From REEB481 sp964586595 (lineage in GTDB: Bacteria; Bacteroidota; Bacteroidia; NS11-12g; UBA955): 16,269 bases of DNA. Below the pieces are notes generated by a model. That model was not told the DNA's origin, searched no databases, and saw only the letters and a program-made list of their open reading frames with translations. The number at the start of each line of letters is the position of its first letter. Within the stretch, counting starts at the first letter, position 1. Of this stretch, positions 1-8,107 are shown in pieces. The DNA lies in assembly GCA_964586595.1 (NCBI GenBank), contig CAZPHB010000035.1:1-16269 (forward strand), written 5' to 3'. Made by a program: the position numbers and the translations under genes.

Positions 1-26
1 CCCTTATGTGGTATTTTCGCGGCTTC

Positions 27-1040
27 ATGCAGGACGAACTCATTGCAGAATTCCTTATCAAAAGCTCTTGGAAGAAAGCAGTCATCACCACGCACCATAA
101 ACCTGATTCCGACGCGTTAGGCTCTAGCTTGGGACTGTACCATTTCCTCCTGGCACACATCCCCGAGGTTCAGGTAATCACGCCTACCGATTATCCGGAT
201 TTCCTCTATTGGATGCCAGGCAACGATCAGGTCATCATTTACGAGGGAAATGAAGCGCGATGTAATGCATTGGTTCATGATGCTGATGTGGTTTTTTGTT
301 TGGACTTCAACACCCTGTCGCGCATCAATGAACTGGGTGAAGTGGTCCGGGCCGCAAGGGCAATGAAGGTGTTGATTGACCATCATCAGGAACCGGAAGG
401 CTTTGAAGATCTGGCCATCTGGACTACAGAAGTCAGCTCTACCTGCGAATTGATCTACCGCTTCATCAGTAAGAATTTCGGACGGGAAGCCATCAGCATC
501 GAAAGTGCGTCGTGCTTGTATTCAGGCATCCTTACAGACACAGGAAATTTCCGCCACCGCAATACAGGTCCGGAAACGCACCGCGCCGCTGCCGACCTGA
601 TTGAACTGGGTGCAAATATTTCCCATATCCACGAGGAGTTGTACGACAACTTCCGCGAGAACCGCCTCCGATTGATTGGCTATACGCTCGCAGAACGTAT
701 GGAAATCTTGGAAGATTGCCGCACCGTGCTGATTACGCTTGGCAAGGAAGATCTGGAGCGGTTTGAGGTTCAGACGGGCGATACCGAAGGATTGGTCAAC
801 TATGGTCTGAGCATCCGCGGCATCAGACTTGCCGTGCTTATTGTGGACCGAAGCAAGCTGGTGAAGATGAGTTTCCGGAGCAAAGGCGGGTTTTCTGTGA
901 ATGAATTTGCCCGCAAGCATTTTCAGGGAGGCGGGCATTTTAATGCCGCCGGCGGGCAAAGCGCCGAATCTTTTCAAGCCGTGGTGGCAAGATTCAAGGA
1001 AGTGATCCGTTATTATCGCGAAGATTTAAATAAACTATGA
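27..1040 (+). CDS. nrnA: Bifunctional oligoribonuclease / PAP phosphatase, NrnA-type DHH phosphoesterase
   Basis: Cytoplasmic DHH/DHHA1 phosphoesterase expected to degrade nanoRNAs (2-5 nt) and dephosphorylate pAp to AMP. Metal-binding motifs are visible in order: HHKPDSDALGSS (residues 23-34), CLDFN with D93, the DHH-type triad D118-H119-H120, GILTDTGNFRH with D171, and the DHHA1 substrate loop GGGHFNAAGG (301-310). At 337 residues it is normal for the family. I chose the ATG at 27 rather than the ATG at 6 because homologues usually begin only about 15-20 residues before the first motif; the upstream MWYFRGF segment looks like untranslated sequence, though this is not certain. The stop overlaps the next ATG (ATGA), so translation is probably coupled to the FKBP lipoprotein gene. 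The motif set is very distinctive; only the exact start is in doubt. Confidence 0.93.
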   Translation: MQDELIAEFLIKSSWKKAVITTHHKPDSDALGSSLGLYHFLLAHIPEVQVITPTDYPDFLYWMPGNDQVIIYEGNEARCNALVHDADVVFCLDFNTLSRINELGEVVRAARAMKVLIDHHQEPEGFEDLAIWTTEVSSTCELIYRFISKNFGREAISIESASCLYSGILTDTGNFRHRNTGPETHRAAADLIELGANISHIHEELYDNFRENRLRLIGYTLAERMEILEDCRTVLITLGKEDLERFEVQTGDTEGLVNYGLSIRGIRLAVLIVDRSKLVKMSFRSKGGFSVNEFARKHFQGGGHFNAAGGQSAESFQAVVARFKEVIRYYREDLNKL

Positions 1041-1885
1041 AACGCAGTTCCCTGCTCCTCCTGCCCCTGATGTTGTTATTTGGCTGTGGCGACGGCTACC
1101 AGGAAACACAAACCGGGCTGCGCTATCAGTTTCTGCACGGACCAGGAAAAGGCCGCAAACCGCGCGGCGGTGATGTGGTGCTTATGGAATATACCATGGC
1201 TTCAGGCGATTCTGTTTTGGTCAGCACCTACGGCGACCCTGATCCACATGTGCTGGAACTCCCACCCACGCCGCCGGAACAAAATGAACTGATGCAGGCC
1301 ATCCTCATGATGGCAGAGCAAGACAGTGCGCGTTTTCAACTGTCTTCAGACAGTTTGGAACTGCGCACGGGTTGGGAACGCCCCGCCTTCGTACCCAAAG
1401 GCAGCATGCTCACCGTGACCATCGCGCTGAAAAAAACACTTTCCAAAGAAGAATTTCGCAAGTATCAGTGGGACGATTACGTGGGTAAACGCAAGCGTGT
1501 GCTGCAGGAATTCCTGGCCTATGAACAGAAAAGTGGCAAACACTTCACCCTGGATTCGGCTACCGGCATCCGCTACCACATCACCAAAGGCGGAGGGAGT
1601 ATTCCCATCCTCGACGGGCAGCGGGTGAATTTTCATGTATCCGGACAAGTGCTCGGCCTGGAAGGTTTCTTCCTCAACACCCAAATGGAAGGCCGCAAAA
1701 TGGAACTTGAACTGGGCAAAGAATACCAACCTGAAGCCATGCGCCACATGCCCAAATTCCTGAAAGACGGGGAATCCGGACTGTTTCTGGTTCCCTTCGA
1801 CATGGGTTATGGTAAAACCGGACGCTACGGCATTCCTCCTTATGCCAATCTGCTGTTTGAAATCAACGACATTCGCATTCAATGA
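1037..1885 (+). CDS. FKBP-type peptidyl-prolyl isomerase lipoprotein (GldI-like)
   Basis: Predicted envelope lipoprotein. A basic start, a hydrophobic stretch and the lipobox LFGC put the lipidated cysteine at C17. The C-terminal half (about residues 176-282) reads as an FKBP fold, ending in the typical VPFDMGYGKTGRYGIPPYANLLFEI segment (interrupted here only by family numbering). The N-terminal half (about 22-132) also has FKBP-like strand patterns (a VLMEYTMASGDSVLVST stretch, and KGSMLTVTIALKK near 121-133) but lacks the usual aromatic active-site residues, so it is probably a degenerate domain. The ATG overlaps the nrnA stop, and its own TGA overlaps the next ATG. From memory, the gliding lipoprotein GldI of flavobacteria has this neighbourhood (DHH phosphoesterase, then FKBP genes). 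That makes a GldI-type role in folding exported or T9SS proteins plausible, but I do not assign the gene name on sequence alone. Confidence 0.85.
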   Translation: MKRSSLLLLPLMLLFGCGDGYQETQTGLRYQFLHGPGKGRKPRGGDVVLMEYTMASGDSVLVSTYGDPDPHVLELPPTPPEQNELMQAILMMAEQDSARFQLSSDSLELRTGWERPAFVPKGSMLTVTIALKKTLSKEEFRKYQWDDYVGKRKRVLQEFLAYEQKSGKHFTLDSATGIRYHITKGGGSIPILDGQRVNFHVSGQVLGLEGFFLNTQMEGRKMELELGKEYQPEAMRHMPKFLKDGESGLFLVPFDMGYGKTGRYGIPPYANLLFEINDIRIQ

Positions 1886-2775
1886 ACAAGATATATTTAC
1901 TCCTCGCCGGTGCGTGCTTCAGCGCTCCCGCTGTACAAGCCCAGGATACCATGAACCTGCCGGGCGGTTTGCGCTGCATCGTTCATAAAAAAGGAAATGG
2001 TGATGCCGCCATGCCTGGAAACTTGGTAAAAGTGAAATATGCCGGAAGACTCACCGACGGAAGGCAGTTTGATGCCGGAACCATTCCTTTTCAATTGGGT
2101 GTAGGTCAGGTAATTCAAGGCTGGGATGAAGGCATCGCCGCACTCAATACCGGCGACAGCGCTACCCTGCTCATCCCTGCAGCCATGGGCTACGGAAGTA
2201 TGGGCGCAGGCTCCATCCCACCCAACGCCGACCTCATCTTTGATGTGGTGCTGCTGGAAGTGATGAAACCCATAGACCATCAACCCTTCGACGGCAGAGG
2301 CCTGGATACGCTCAGCACCCCAAGCGGACTGCGCTACATCATCATCCGCAGACCCGGCGACACGGCCAAACTGAAAGACGGACAACAAGTAGCCATCCAC
2401 TATGCAGGTTACCTGACCGACGGCACCAAATTTGACGCCTCTTACGACCGCAGTCAGCCGCTGGAATTTCAGGTGGGCCGCATCGGCCTGATCAAAGGTT
2501 GGCTGGAAATGTTGACGCTGGCCGGCAACGGCGGGAAATACCGCGCCATCATACCCTCGAACATTGCCTACGGTGAACGCGGCTACCCCGGCGTTATTCC
2601 GCCCAATGCTACCCTGGTATTTGATATGGAAGTGGTTTCGGTAAATGGCGTGAAAGGTGAAGGCTCTTTTATTCCTGATACCCCAAAAGCGGAAGTAAAA
2701 ACTGAACCCGCGCCGGCTCCTGCCGAAGAACCTGCTACCCCAAAGAATTCCAAAAAGAAAAACAAAAAAGGTTAA
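1882..2775 (+). CDS. Exported tandem-domain FKBP-type peptidyl-prolyl cis-trans isomerase
   Basis: Periplasmic prolyl isomerase with two FKBP domains. Residues 1-20 form a signal peptide with probable cleavage at AVQA|QDT and no lipobox. Domain 1 (about 28-127) shows VKVKYAGRLTDGRQFD, GVGQVIQGWDEGI and IPPNADLIFDVVLLEV. Domain 2 (about 148-254) shows VAIHYAGYLTDGTKFDAS, IKGWLEML and IPPNATLVFDMEVVSV. Both keep the core FKBP pattern, including the GW dipeptide at the base of the active site. The tail (264-297) is rich in Pro, Ala and Glu and ends in a lysine cluster (KKKNKKG), so it is probably disordered. The ATG overlaps the stop of the preceding FKBP gene by four bases, so the two isomerases are probably made together and may work on the same exported clients. 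Start and family are clear; clients are unknown. Confidence 0.92.
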   Translation: MNKIYLLLAGACFSAPAVQAQDTMNLPGGLRCIVHKKGNGDAAMPGNLVKVKYAGRLTDGRQFDAGTIPFQLGVGQVIQGWDEGIAALNTGDSATLLIPAAMGYGSMGAGSIPPNADLIFDVVLLEVMKPIDHQPFDGRGLDTLSTPSGLRYIIIRRPGDTAKLKDGQQVAIHYAGYLTDGTKFDASYDRSQPLEFQVGRIGLIKGWLEMLTLAGNGGKYRAIIPSNIAYGERGYPGVIPPNATLVFDMEVVSVNGVKGEGSFIPDTPKAEVKTEPAPAPAEEPATPKNSKKKNKKG

Positions 2776-2782
2776 GCTGCTT

Positions 2783-3835
2783 ATGGCTAAGAACATCCTC
2801 ATTACCGGTGGCGCAGGCTTCATTGGCTCACATGTGGTGCGGCTATTCGTGACCCAATATCCGGAGTATGAAATCTACAACCTGGATAAACTCACCTATG
2901 CCGGTAATCTGGAAAACCTCAGCGACATAGCCCAGGCTCCCAACCATCACTTCGTGAAAGGCGATATCGTAGATCAGGAGTTTCTGGAAAGCCTGTTCGA
3001 CACCCGCCGCTTCCACGGAGTCATCCACCTCGCCGCCGAAAGCCATGTAGATCGAAGCATCACCAATCCCCTAGAGTTTGTGATGACCAACATGGTGGGC
3101 ACCGCCAACCTGCTCAACGCCTTCCGCAAATACGGCGACATGCAGCATGGCCGCTTCTACCATGTTTCTACCGATGAAGTTTATGGCGAACTGGGCATGA
3201 GCGATCCCGCCTTCACGGAAGAAACGCCTTACCATCCCAACAGTCCGTACAGCGCCAGCAAGGCGGGCAGCGACCACCTGGTCCGCGCCTACCACCACAC
3301 CTACAAGATGCCGGCGGTGATCAGCAACTGCAGCAACAACTACGGAAGTCATCAGTTTCCGGAGAAGCTGATTCCGCTGATGATCCACAACATCAGAAAC
3401 CGCAAGCCGCTGCCTGTATATGGCAAAGGCGAAAACGTGCGCGACTGGCTTTGGGTGAATGACCATGCCCGTGCCATTGACGTGATTTACCACCAGGGCC
3501 GCATTGGCGAAACCTACAACATCGGCGGGTACAACGAATGGAAAAACATCGACCTGGTGCACAAACTGTGTGAGATTATGGACCGAAAGCTGAACCGTTC
3601 CGCCGGAGAAAGCGCATCCCTCATTCAGTTTGTGGCCGATCGCTCCGGACATGATTTTCGCTATGCCATCAACGCCGACAAACTGGCCCGTGAACTGGGA
3701 TGGACGCCTTCCGTGAATTTCGACGAAGGCTTCGAGCAAACCATTGACTGGTACCTGAACAACGAATCCTGGCTGGAACACGTGACCAGCGGCGCCTACC
3801 GCGACTATTACGCAACCATGTACGGCGAACGCTGA
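2783..3835 (+). CDS. rfbB: dTDP-glucose 4,6-dehydratase
   Basis: NAD-dependent extended short-chain dehydrogenase that converts dTDP-glucose to dTDP-4-keto-6-deoxyglucose, the second step of dTDP-rhamnose and related deoxysugar synthesis. Visible motifs: Rossmann GGAGFIGS (residues 9-16), LDKLTYAGNLENL (34-46), AAESHVDRSI (84-93), the catalytic TDEVYG (130-135) and YSASK (156-160), then NCSNNYG and RDWLWVNDHARAI. At 350 residues it is full length. The TDE triplet after the Ser/Thr and the YxxxK pair separate it from UDP-sugar epimerases. It starts 7 bases after the FKBP gene, so it may share that transcript. The partner genes rfbA, rfbC and rfbD are not in the window, so the end product cannot be told; the membrane glycosyltransferase two genes on may belong to the same surface-glycan theme. 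Confidence 0.96.
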   Translation: MAKNILITGGAGFIGSHVVRLFVTQYPEYEIYNLDKLTYAGNLENLSDIAQAPNHHFVKGDIVDQEFLESLFDTRRFHGVIHLAAESHVDRSITNPLEFVMTNMVGTANLLNAFRKYGDMQHGRFYHVSTDEVYGELGMSDPAFTEETPYHPNSPYSASKAGSDHLVRAYHHTYKMPAVISNCSNNYGSHQFPEKLIPLMIHNIRNRKPLPVYGKGENVRDWLWVNDHARAIDVIYHQGRIGETYNIGGYNEWKNIDLVHKLCEIMDRKLNRSAGESASLIQFVADRSGHDFRYAINADKLARELGWTPSVNFDEGFEQTIDWYLNNESWLEHVTSGAYRDYYATMYGER

Positions 3836-3878
3836 CTTGTTTCTGCACCTATGTGACAACCCTTGGGCAGCGATGCTT

Positions 3879-3886
3879 TATTTTTG
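3879..3886 (+). promoter_or_regulatory. Possible Bacteroidota -7 box before cysS
   Basis: TATTTTTG matches the Bacteroidota -7 consensus TAnnTTTG exactly. It ends 6 bases before the cysS ATG, so a promoter here would give an almost leaderless mRNA. No well-spaced -33 TTG/TTTG partner is seen (the nearest TTG, at 3863-3865, is too close), so this may be chance in a 57-base gap. Confidence 0.25.
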
Positions 3887-3892
3887 CGGCCC

Positions 3893-5365
3893 ATGTCCAC
3901 CTTACATCTGTACAATACCTATTCCCGCAAAACGGAAGCCTTCCAAAGCCTCATCCCCGGAAAAGTTGGTTTGTACGTGTGCGGACCAACGGTATATGGC
4001 CCGCCACATCTGGGACATACACGCGGCCCGGTGGTTTTTGACGTGTTGCGCCGTTATCTGGAACATCTGGGCTACAAAGTGCGCCATGTGCGGAACATCA
4101 CCGATGTAGGACATTTGGTGGGCGATGTGGACGAAGGTGAAGACAAACTTCAGAAACAGGCACGCCTGGAACAGGTAGAACCGATGGAAGTGGCCCAGCA
4201 ATACACCTTGGCCTATAACGAAATGGTTCGCCTGATGAATGTGTTGCCTCCGGGAATTGAACCACGTGCCAGCGGACACATCATCGAGCAGATTGAAATG
4301 ATTCAGTCCATCATCGAGGCAGGATTAGCTTATGAAGTGAATGGCAGCGTGTATTTCGATGTGTTGGCCTACGCCCAAAACCACGATTACGGTAAGTTGA
4401 GTGGTCGCGTGCTGGAAGACCTGATGGCCGGCGCAGGCAATGAATCCCGTGAACTTGAAGGTCAGGAAGAAAAGCGAAATCCCAACGACTTTGCCCTGTG
4501 GAAGAAGGCCGGACCCGAACACATCATGCAGTGGAGCAGTCCTTGGGGCAAAGGCTATCCCGGATGGCACATTGAATGCTCCGCGATGAGCCGCAAATAC
4601 CTCGGCGACCAGTTCGACATCCACGGGGGCGGGATGGATTTACTGTTCCCGCATCACGAAAGTGAAATCGCACAAAGCACCGCATGCACAGGTAAACATC
4701 CCGCGCACTACTGGATGCACCACAACATGGTGACCATCAACGGACAAAAAATGGCCAAGAGTCTGGGCAATGGCATTACCGTAGAACAGCTGTTCAACGG
4801 CAATCATCCACTGCTGGCACAGGCCTATAGTCCGATGACTTTGCGTTTCTTCATGCTGCAGGCGCATTACCGCGGCACACTCGACTTCAGCAATGAAGCC
4901 CTGCAAGCCGCCGAAAAAGGCCTCAACAGACTGTGGAATGCAGTTGCGCTGAGCGCCGGGTTAAAAGCTTCAAACCAAAACGAATACGAAGTTTCACAAA
5001 TCGTTGATGCCTGCTACGCCGCCATGAACGACGACCTGAATACGCCTCAGGTGGTGGCACAACTGTTCGAAGCCGCACGGGTGACGAACCTGGTGAACGA
5101 TGGAAAACTGGCCCTCGATGCGCATAATATTTCCGCCCTGCAGGGGTTATTCCAAACCTGGCTGGTAGCAGTCCTTGGTGTTCAGGAAGCGCAACATGGC
5201 GACAGCGGTGCATTGGATGCCGTGATGCAGGTACTGCTCGATTTACGGGCAAAGGCAAAATCTGATAAGAACTTCGCCCTGAGCGACGCCATCCGCGACC
5301 AACTCAGCGCCGCCGGCTTTACCATCAAAGACGGAAAAGAAGGCAGCACCTGGAGTAAGAACTGA
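3893..5365 (+). CDS. cysS: Cysteine--tRNA ligase
   Basis: Class I cysteinyl-tRNA synthetase, cytoplasmic, charges tRNA-Cys. From the ATG at 3893 the protein has 490 residues. It shows LYVCGPTVYGPPHLGH with zinc ligand C30 and the HIGH-type motif HLGH (39-42). The remaining predicted zinc ligands are C229 in WHIECSAM, H254 and E258 in FPHHESEIAQ; their spacing matches the known C, C, H, E set of the family. The KMAKS loop is at 286-290, and the C-terminal DALR-type and KDG-end region is intact. An in-frame GTG/ATG extension reaching back to 3863 exists, but MSTLHLYNTY is the usual family beginning, so 3893 is chosen. A TAttTTTG box (3879-3886) lies just 6 bases before this start. Confidence 0.96.
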   Translation: MSTLHLYNTYSRKTEAFQSLIPGKVGLYVCGPTVYGPPHLGHTRGPVVFDVLRRYLEHLGYKVRHVRNITDVGHLVGDVDEGEDKLQKQARLEQVEPMEVAQQYTLAYNEMVRLMNVLPPGIEPRASGHIIEQIEMIQSIIEAGLAYEVNGSVYFDVLAYAQNHDYGKLSGRVLEDLMAGAGNESRELEGQEEKRNPNDFALWKKAGPEHIMQWSSPWGKGYPGWHIECSAMSRKYLGDQFDIHGGGMDLLFPHHESEIAQSTACTGKHPAHYWMHHNMVTINGQKMAKSLGNGITVEQLFNGNHPLLAQAYSPMTLRFFMLQAHYRGTLDFSNEALQAAEKGLNRLWNAVALSAGLKASNQNEYEVSQIVDACYAAMNDDLNTPQVVAQLFEAARVTNLVNDGKLALDAHNISALQGLFQTWLVAVLGVQEAQHGDSGALDAVMQVLLDLRAKAKSDKNFALSDAIRDQLSAAGFTIKDGKEGSTWSKN

Positions 5366-5401
5366 GAACCAACCCAATGTTGAGGGCACAGCGTAAAAGC
5401 C

Positions 5402-6607
5402 GTGAAACAGCTTAACCGCATCTTACAGGGAAGCATCCGCATCGGCGGGATGAATGTTCCCACCATCAACCTCATTTGGTTTGCCATGGCACTGGCCATC
5501 GCTGTAATGCGCGTTTCCGGAGGTCGTGGCGGCATGAACAACTACCTGCTTTTTGAGGGCATCATCCGACACCTGGCCAACAAACAGAACATCTTCTGGG
5601 ATTTCTGGTGGGAATACGACGATGCCAACCACTACGGGCCCAGCTTCAGTGTAGTGATTGCGCCCTTCGCCATCCTGCATCCTCTGGTTGGCTGTTTCCT
5701 CTGGTGCCTGGCCAATGCCGCCATCCTGCTCTATGCCATGCGTCGTTTGCCCCTGAGTACGATGCAGCAAAACCTGGTATTGGCCTTTTCATTGGTGGAA
5801 CTCAGCACCAGCCTGAGCAACGTTCAGTTCAATCCCATGCTCAGCGCCTGGTTCCTGTTGTCATGGGTTTGGGTTCAGGAAGGAAAAGATTTCCGCGCCG
5901 CCATGTTCATCGCCCTTGGTTTTCTGGTGAAGCTTTACGGCATCGTAGGATTGGCCTTCCTGCTCTTTTCCCAAAACCGCCTGCGCTTCCTGCTTTCTTT
6001 TGTGTTCTGGCTCACCGTTTGGGCACTTGCCCCGCTGCTGTTCACCACACCCGAGTTCCTCATCCAAACCTATTACGACTGGTATGAGTCCTTGCAGCTC
6101 AAGCACAGCAAGAACCTGAACCTGCATGATACCGACCTGAGCCAGGACATCAGCGCACCCGGACTCATGCGACGTATGTTCGGATTCAGCAGCTTCCGCG
6201 ACCTCTGGATGCTGGCGCCCGCAGCGCTGCTGATGGGCCTTCCGATGTTGCGGTTCCTCACTAAAGAAATGAGCAAGCAGGCTCGTTTTCAATTACTGGG
6301 TTTGGTTATGGTAAGCGTGGTGATTTTCAGCAATGCCGCCGAAAGCGCAACGTATATCCTGGCCATTGCAGGAATTGCCGTCTGGGCCTTTGGCCGTGAA
6401 AAGCCCCTGCCCTTGCTGCATCGAATACTGCTGGCGCTGGTGCTGGTGTTCAGCTCACTCAGCTCCACGGATTTGTTTCCCGCATTTGTGCGCCGCGAAA
6501 TCATCTGGCCTTACGCCGTGAAGGCGCTGCCGGTAACCTTATGCTGGTTGTTGATGGTTTGGGAATTTTGGAAACAAGCGTTTGGGAAAGTCGCATCCGC
6601 CCAGTAA
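5402..6607 (+). CDS. Membrane glycosyltransferase, GT87/DUF2029-like
   Basis: Very hydrophobic 401-residue protein with about ten predicted membrane segments, beginning near residues 22-38. Between the first two segments is a conserved-looking extracytoplasmic stretch with DDANHYGP (73-80), and later KLYGI and a NAAESATYI stretch. This pattern fits the GT87-like (DUF2029) polyprenyl-phosphate-sugar dependent glycosyltransferases common in Bacteroidota, which act from the outer face of the inner membrane. Donor and acceptor cannot be read from the sequence. The start is a GTG at 5402, 36 bases after cysS; an ATG at 5450 (MNVPTINLIW) is the alternative and would still keep the first membrane segment. 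The family is likely, the substrate unknown. Confidence 0.7.
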   Translation: MKQLNRILQGSIRIGGMNVPTINLIWFAMALAIAVMRVSGGRGGMNNYLLFEGIIRHLANKQNIFWDFWWEYDDANHYGPSFSVVIAPFAILHPLVGCFLWCLANAAILLYAMRRLPLSTMQQNLVLAFSLVELSTSLSNVQFNPMLSAWFLLSWVWVQEGKDFRAAMFIALGFLVKLYGIVGLAFLLFSQNRLRFLLSFVFWLTVWALAPLLFTTPEFLIQTYYDWYESLQLKHSKNLNLHDTDLSQDISAPGLMRRMFGFSSFRDLWMLAPAALLMGLPMLRFLTKEMSKQARFQLLGLVMVSVVIFSNAAESATYILAIAGIAVWAFGREKPLPLLHRILLALVLVFSSLSSTDLFPAFVRREIIWPYAVKALPVTLCWLLMVWEFWKQAFGKVASAQ

Positions 6608-6634
6608 TAGCTTTACTGAGGTCACCCCATTCAA

Positions 6635-6650
6635 CCCCTTTCCTGAGGGG
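6635..6650. other. Short GC hairpin after the GT87-like gene
   Basis: CCCCT (6635-6639) and AGGGG (6646-6650) can pair around a six-base loop, 28 bases after the stop of the glycosyltransferase gene. No T-run follows, so it is at best a weak transcript end. The rest of the gap to 6797 is AT-rich and probably holds the promoter of the ATPase gene. Confidence 0.2.
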
Positions 6651-6741
6651 CTTCCAAAGCACAAAACCCATCCTTTCACCCCACCGCTCGCTGCTCCTTA
6701 TTATCTATATTTGGCCTAATTTAGAAAGTATATTATCTATT

Positions 6742-6787
6742 TTTAGGTGAATTTGGATAACTTATCATTCGTTTTTACCTAAATTTG
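6742..6787 (+). promoter_or_regulatory. Inverted repeat and -7-like box before the ATPase gene
   Basis: TTTAGGT (6742-6748) and ACCTAAA (6777-6783) form a 7-base inverted repeat spaced by 28 bases in an AT-rich gap. TAAATTTG at 6780-6787 matches the Bacteroidota -7 consensus TAnnTTTG and overlaps the second arm. A TTTG at 6752-6755 could be the -33 element, but the spacing (24 bases) is longer than usual. The box would put the transcript start almost at the ATG (6798). Confidence 0.3.
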
Positions 6788-6797
6788 TTTGTCAGCC

Positions 6798-7928
6798 ATG
6801 AACCGTATTCCCAGAATTCTGCAGGCGAGCATCCTCCGAAACCTGCGCAGCAACAAGGTGATCTTGCTCTACGGAACGCGGCGGGTGGGTAAAACCTATC
6901 TGTTGCGATCGGTACTGGAGGAATGGAAGGAACCCTGTGTGCTCCTGAACGGGGAAGATTTTGAAGTGCAGGAGTCTTTCCGGAAACGTACCGAAGCGGG
7001 TTTGCGCAATATTGTGGGAAATGCGCCGCTGCTGGCCATTGACGAGGCGCAGGCCATTCCTGAAGTGGGCAAAGCCCTGAAGCTGCTGATTGACACGAAC
7101 CCCGGTTTGACCATCCTCGCCACGGGTTCTTCTTCCCTGGATCTGGCCGGATTATCAGGAGAACCGCTCACGGGCCGACAGATTCCGCATCTACTCTTTC
7201 CCATTGCGCAGGCTGAGTTGCAGCAAACCCCGCTTCAGGCCCTGCAACACCTGGATGAACGGCTGGTATTCGGCAGTTATCCGGAAATCTTTGGGCTGGC
7301 GGATGTCCGGGAAAAAGCCGCCTATCTGCAGCAACTCGCAGAATCCTATCTGCTGAAAGACATCCTGGCTTATTCAGGGATACGGCATTCCGACAAGATT
7401 TTCTCCCTGCTGCGGCTCATTGCTTTTCAAACCGGCTCGGAGGTTTCGTATCAGGAGCTGAGCAACCGTTTAGGCATCAGCAAGATTACCGTGGAACATT
7501 ATCTGGATCTGCTGAGCAAGGTATACATTTTGTTCAAACTGCCGGCTTACAGCAGCAACCAGCGCAACGAAGTCACCAAAGCAGCCAAATGGTATTTCTA
7601 CGACAACGGCGTGCGCAATGCCGTGGTGAATGACTTCCGTTTGCCTGCCCTGCGCCAGGACACAGGACAGCTTTGGGAATCGTACATCATTTCCGAGCGC
7701 ATCAAAAAGTTGCGCTATGCCGGGAGTCTGGCGCGTTTTTATTTCTGGCGGAATTACGCGCAGCAGGAAATTGACTTCATCGAGGAAGAAAATGGCATGC
7801 TCCGCGCCTATGAAATCAAGTTTACCGCACCCAAACGCCTGAAAATGCCCAATTCCTTCCAGCAGGCATACCCGGATACGCCATTGCAGTGCATCCACCG
7901 GGAGGCGTATTGGGATTTTGTTGTGTGA
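6798..7928 (+). CDS. AAA-type ATPase with C-terminal DUF4143 domain
   Basis: 376-residue protein of the large prokaryotic AAA_14/DUF4143 family. It shows Walker A GTRRVGKT (26-33), Walker B LLAIDEAQ with D82-E83, and a sensor-like LTILATGSSS stretch. A winged-helix segment follows (SYQELSNRLGISKITVEHYL), then the DUF4143 part with LWESYIISERIKK. The C-terminus carries a PD-(D/E)XK-like pattern, QQEIDFIE followed by AYEIKF. The biological role of this family is not settled, and members are often in variable chromosome regions. The ATG at 6798 is preferred over an in-frame TTG at 6789 because MNRIPRILQ is the usual type of beginning. The gene stands alone between AT-rich gaps; repeat copy A begins 40 bases after its stop. 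Confidence 0.85.
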   Translation: MNRIPRILQASILRNLRSNKVILLYGTRRVGKTYLLRSVLEEWKEPCVLLNGEDFEVQESFRKRTEAGLRNIVGNAPLLAIDEAQAIPEVGKALKLLIDTNPGLTILATGSSSLDLAGLSGEPLTGRQIPHLLFPIAQAELQQTPLQALQHLDERLVFGSYPEIFGLADVREKAAYLQQLAESYLLKDILAYSGIRHSDKIFSLLRLIAFQTGSEVSYQELSNRLGISKITVEHYLDLLSKVYILFKLPAYSSNQRNEVTKAAKWYFYDNGVRNAVVNDFRLPALRQDTGQLWESYIISERIKKLRYAGSLARFYFWRNYAQQEIDFIEEENGMLRAYEIKFTAPKRLKMPNSFQQAYPDTPLQCIHREAYWDFVV

Positions 7929-7967
7929 GTATGGTGTGTGTCCCGTAGAGGCCAGGCAATGAGATTT

Positions 7968-8040
7968 TGCATAACGGGGATTCGGCTTCGTTCAGCCACC
8001 GGATTGTATGTTCTCTGCTTTTCGCGTGATGCAATACTCG
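7968..8040 (+). repeat. Dispersed intergenic repeat, copy A
   Basis: Shares the exact 12-mer TGCATAACGGGG and the block CAGCCACCG with copy C (14067-14130), with a CTTCG/CTCAG-rich stretch between and a similar following segment (GTATGTTC...CTTTTCG). It lies in the 179-base gap between the ATPase gene and the XRE gene, in the same orientation as copies B and C. No coding sequence is seen. Repeats with this CTTCGxCTxCGCTCAG core occur in many Bacteroidota genomes as far as I recall; their function is unknown. Confidence 0.6.
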
Positions 8041-8060
8041 GGCTATCCAAACCTAAGACT

Positions 8061-8097
8061 TACAACCATTAGTTGTATTTTACGCTTATAGGTTGTA
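8061..8097. promoter_or_regulatory. Putative operator pair of the XRE regulator
   Basis: Site 1 (8061-8077) is the perfect dyad TACAAC-CATTA-GTTGTA. Site 2 (8081-8097, TACGCT-TATAG-GTTGTA) repeats the right arm exactly 20 bases on, about two helical turns. The pair ends 10 bases before the XRE start. GTTG at 8072-8075 and TATTGTTG at 8096-8103 resemble -33 and -7 promoter elements at about 20-base spacing, so bound protein would cover the promoter. A close relative of site 1 lies before the lipoprotein operon at 13771. Binding by the XRE protein is inferred. Confidence 0.5.
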
Positions 8098-8107
8098 TTG
8101 TTGAATC

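Noticed and set aside
1897..2823. 308-residue minus-strand open frame opposite the second FKBP gene
   Set aside because: It lies fully over a clear tandem FKBP gene, has no recognisable motif, and is explained by codon bias in GC-rich DNA.
6541..6750. 69-residue open frame bridging the end of the GT87-like gene and the following gap
   Set aside because: Half of it overlaps the glycosyltransferase gene in another frame and the rest lies in AT-rich promoter-like DNA; no motif or plausible start signal.
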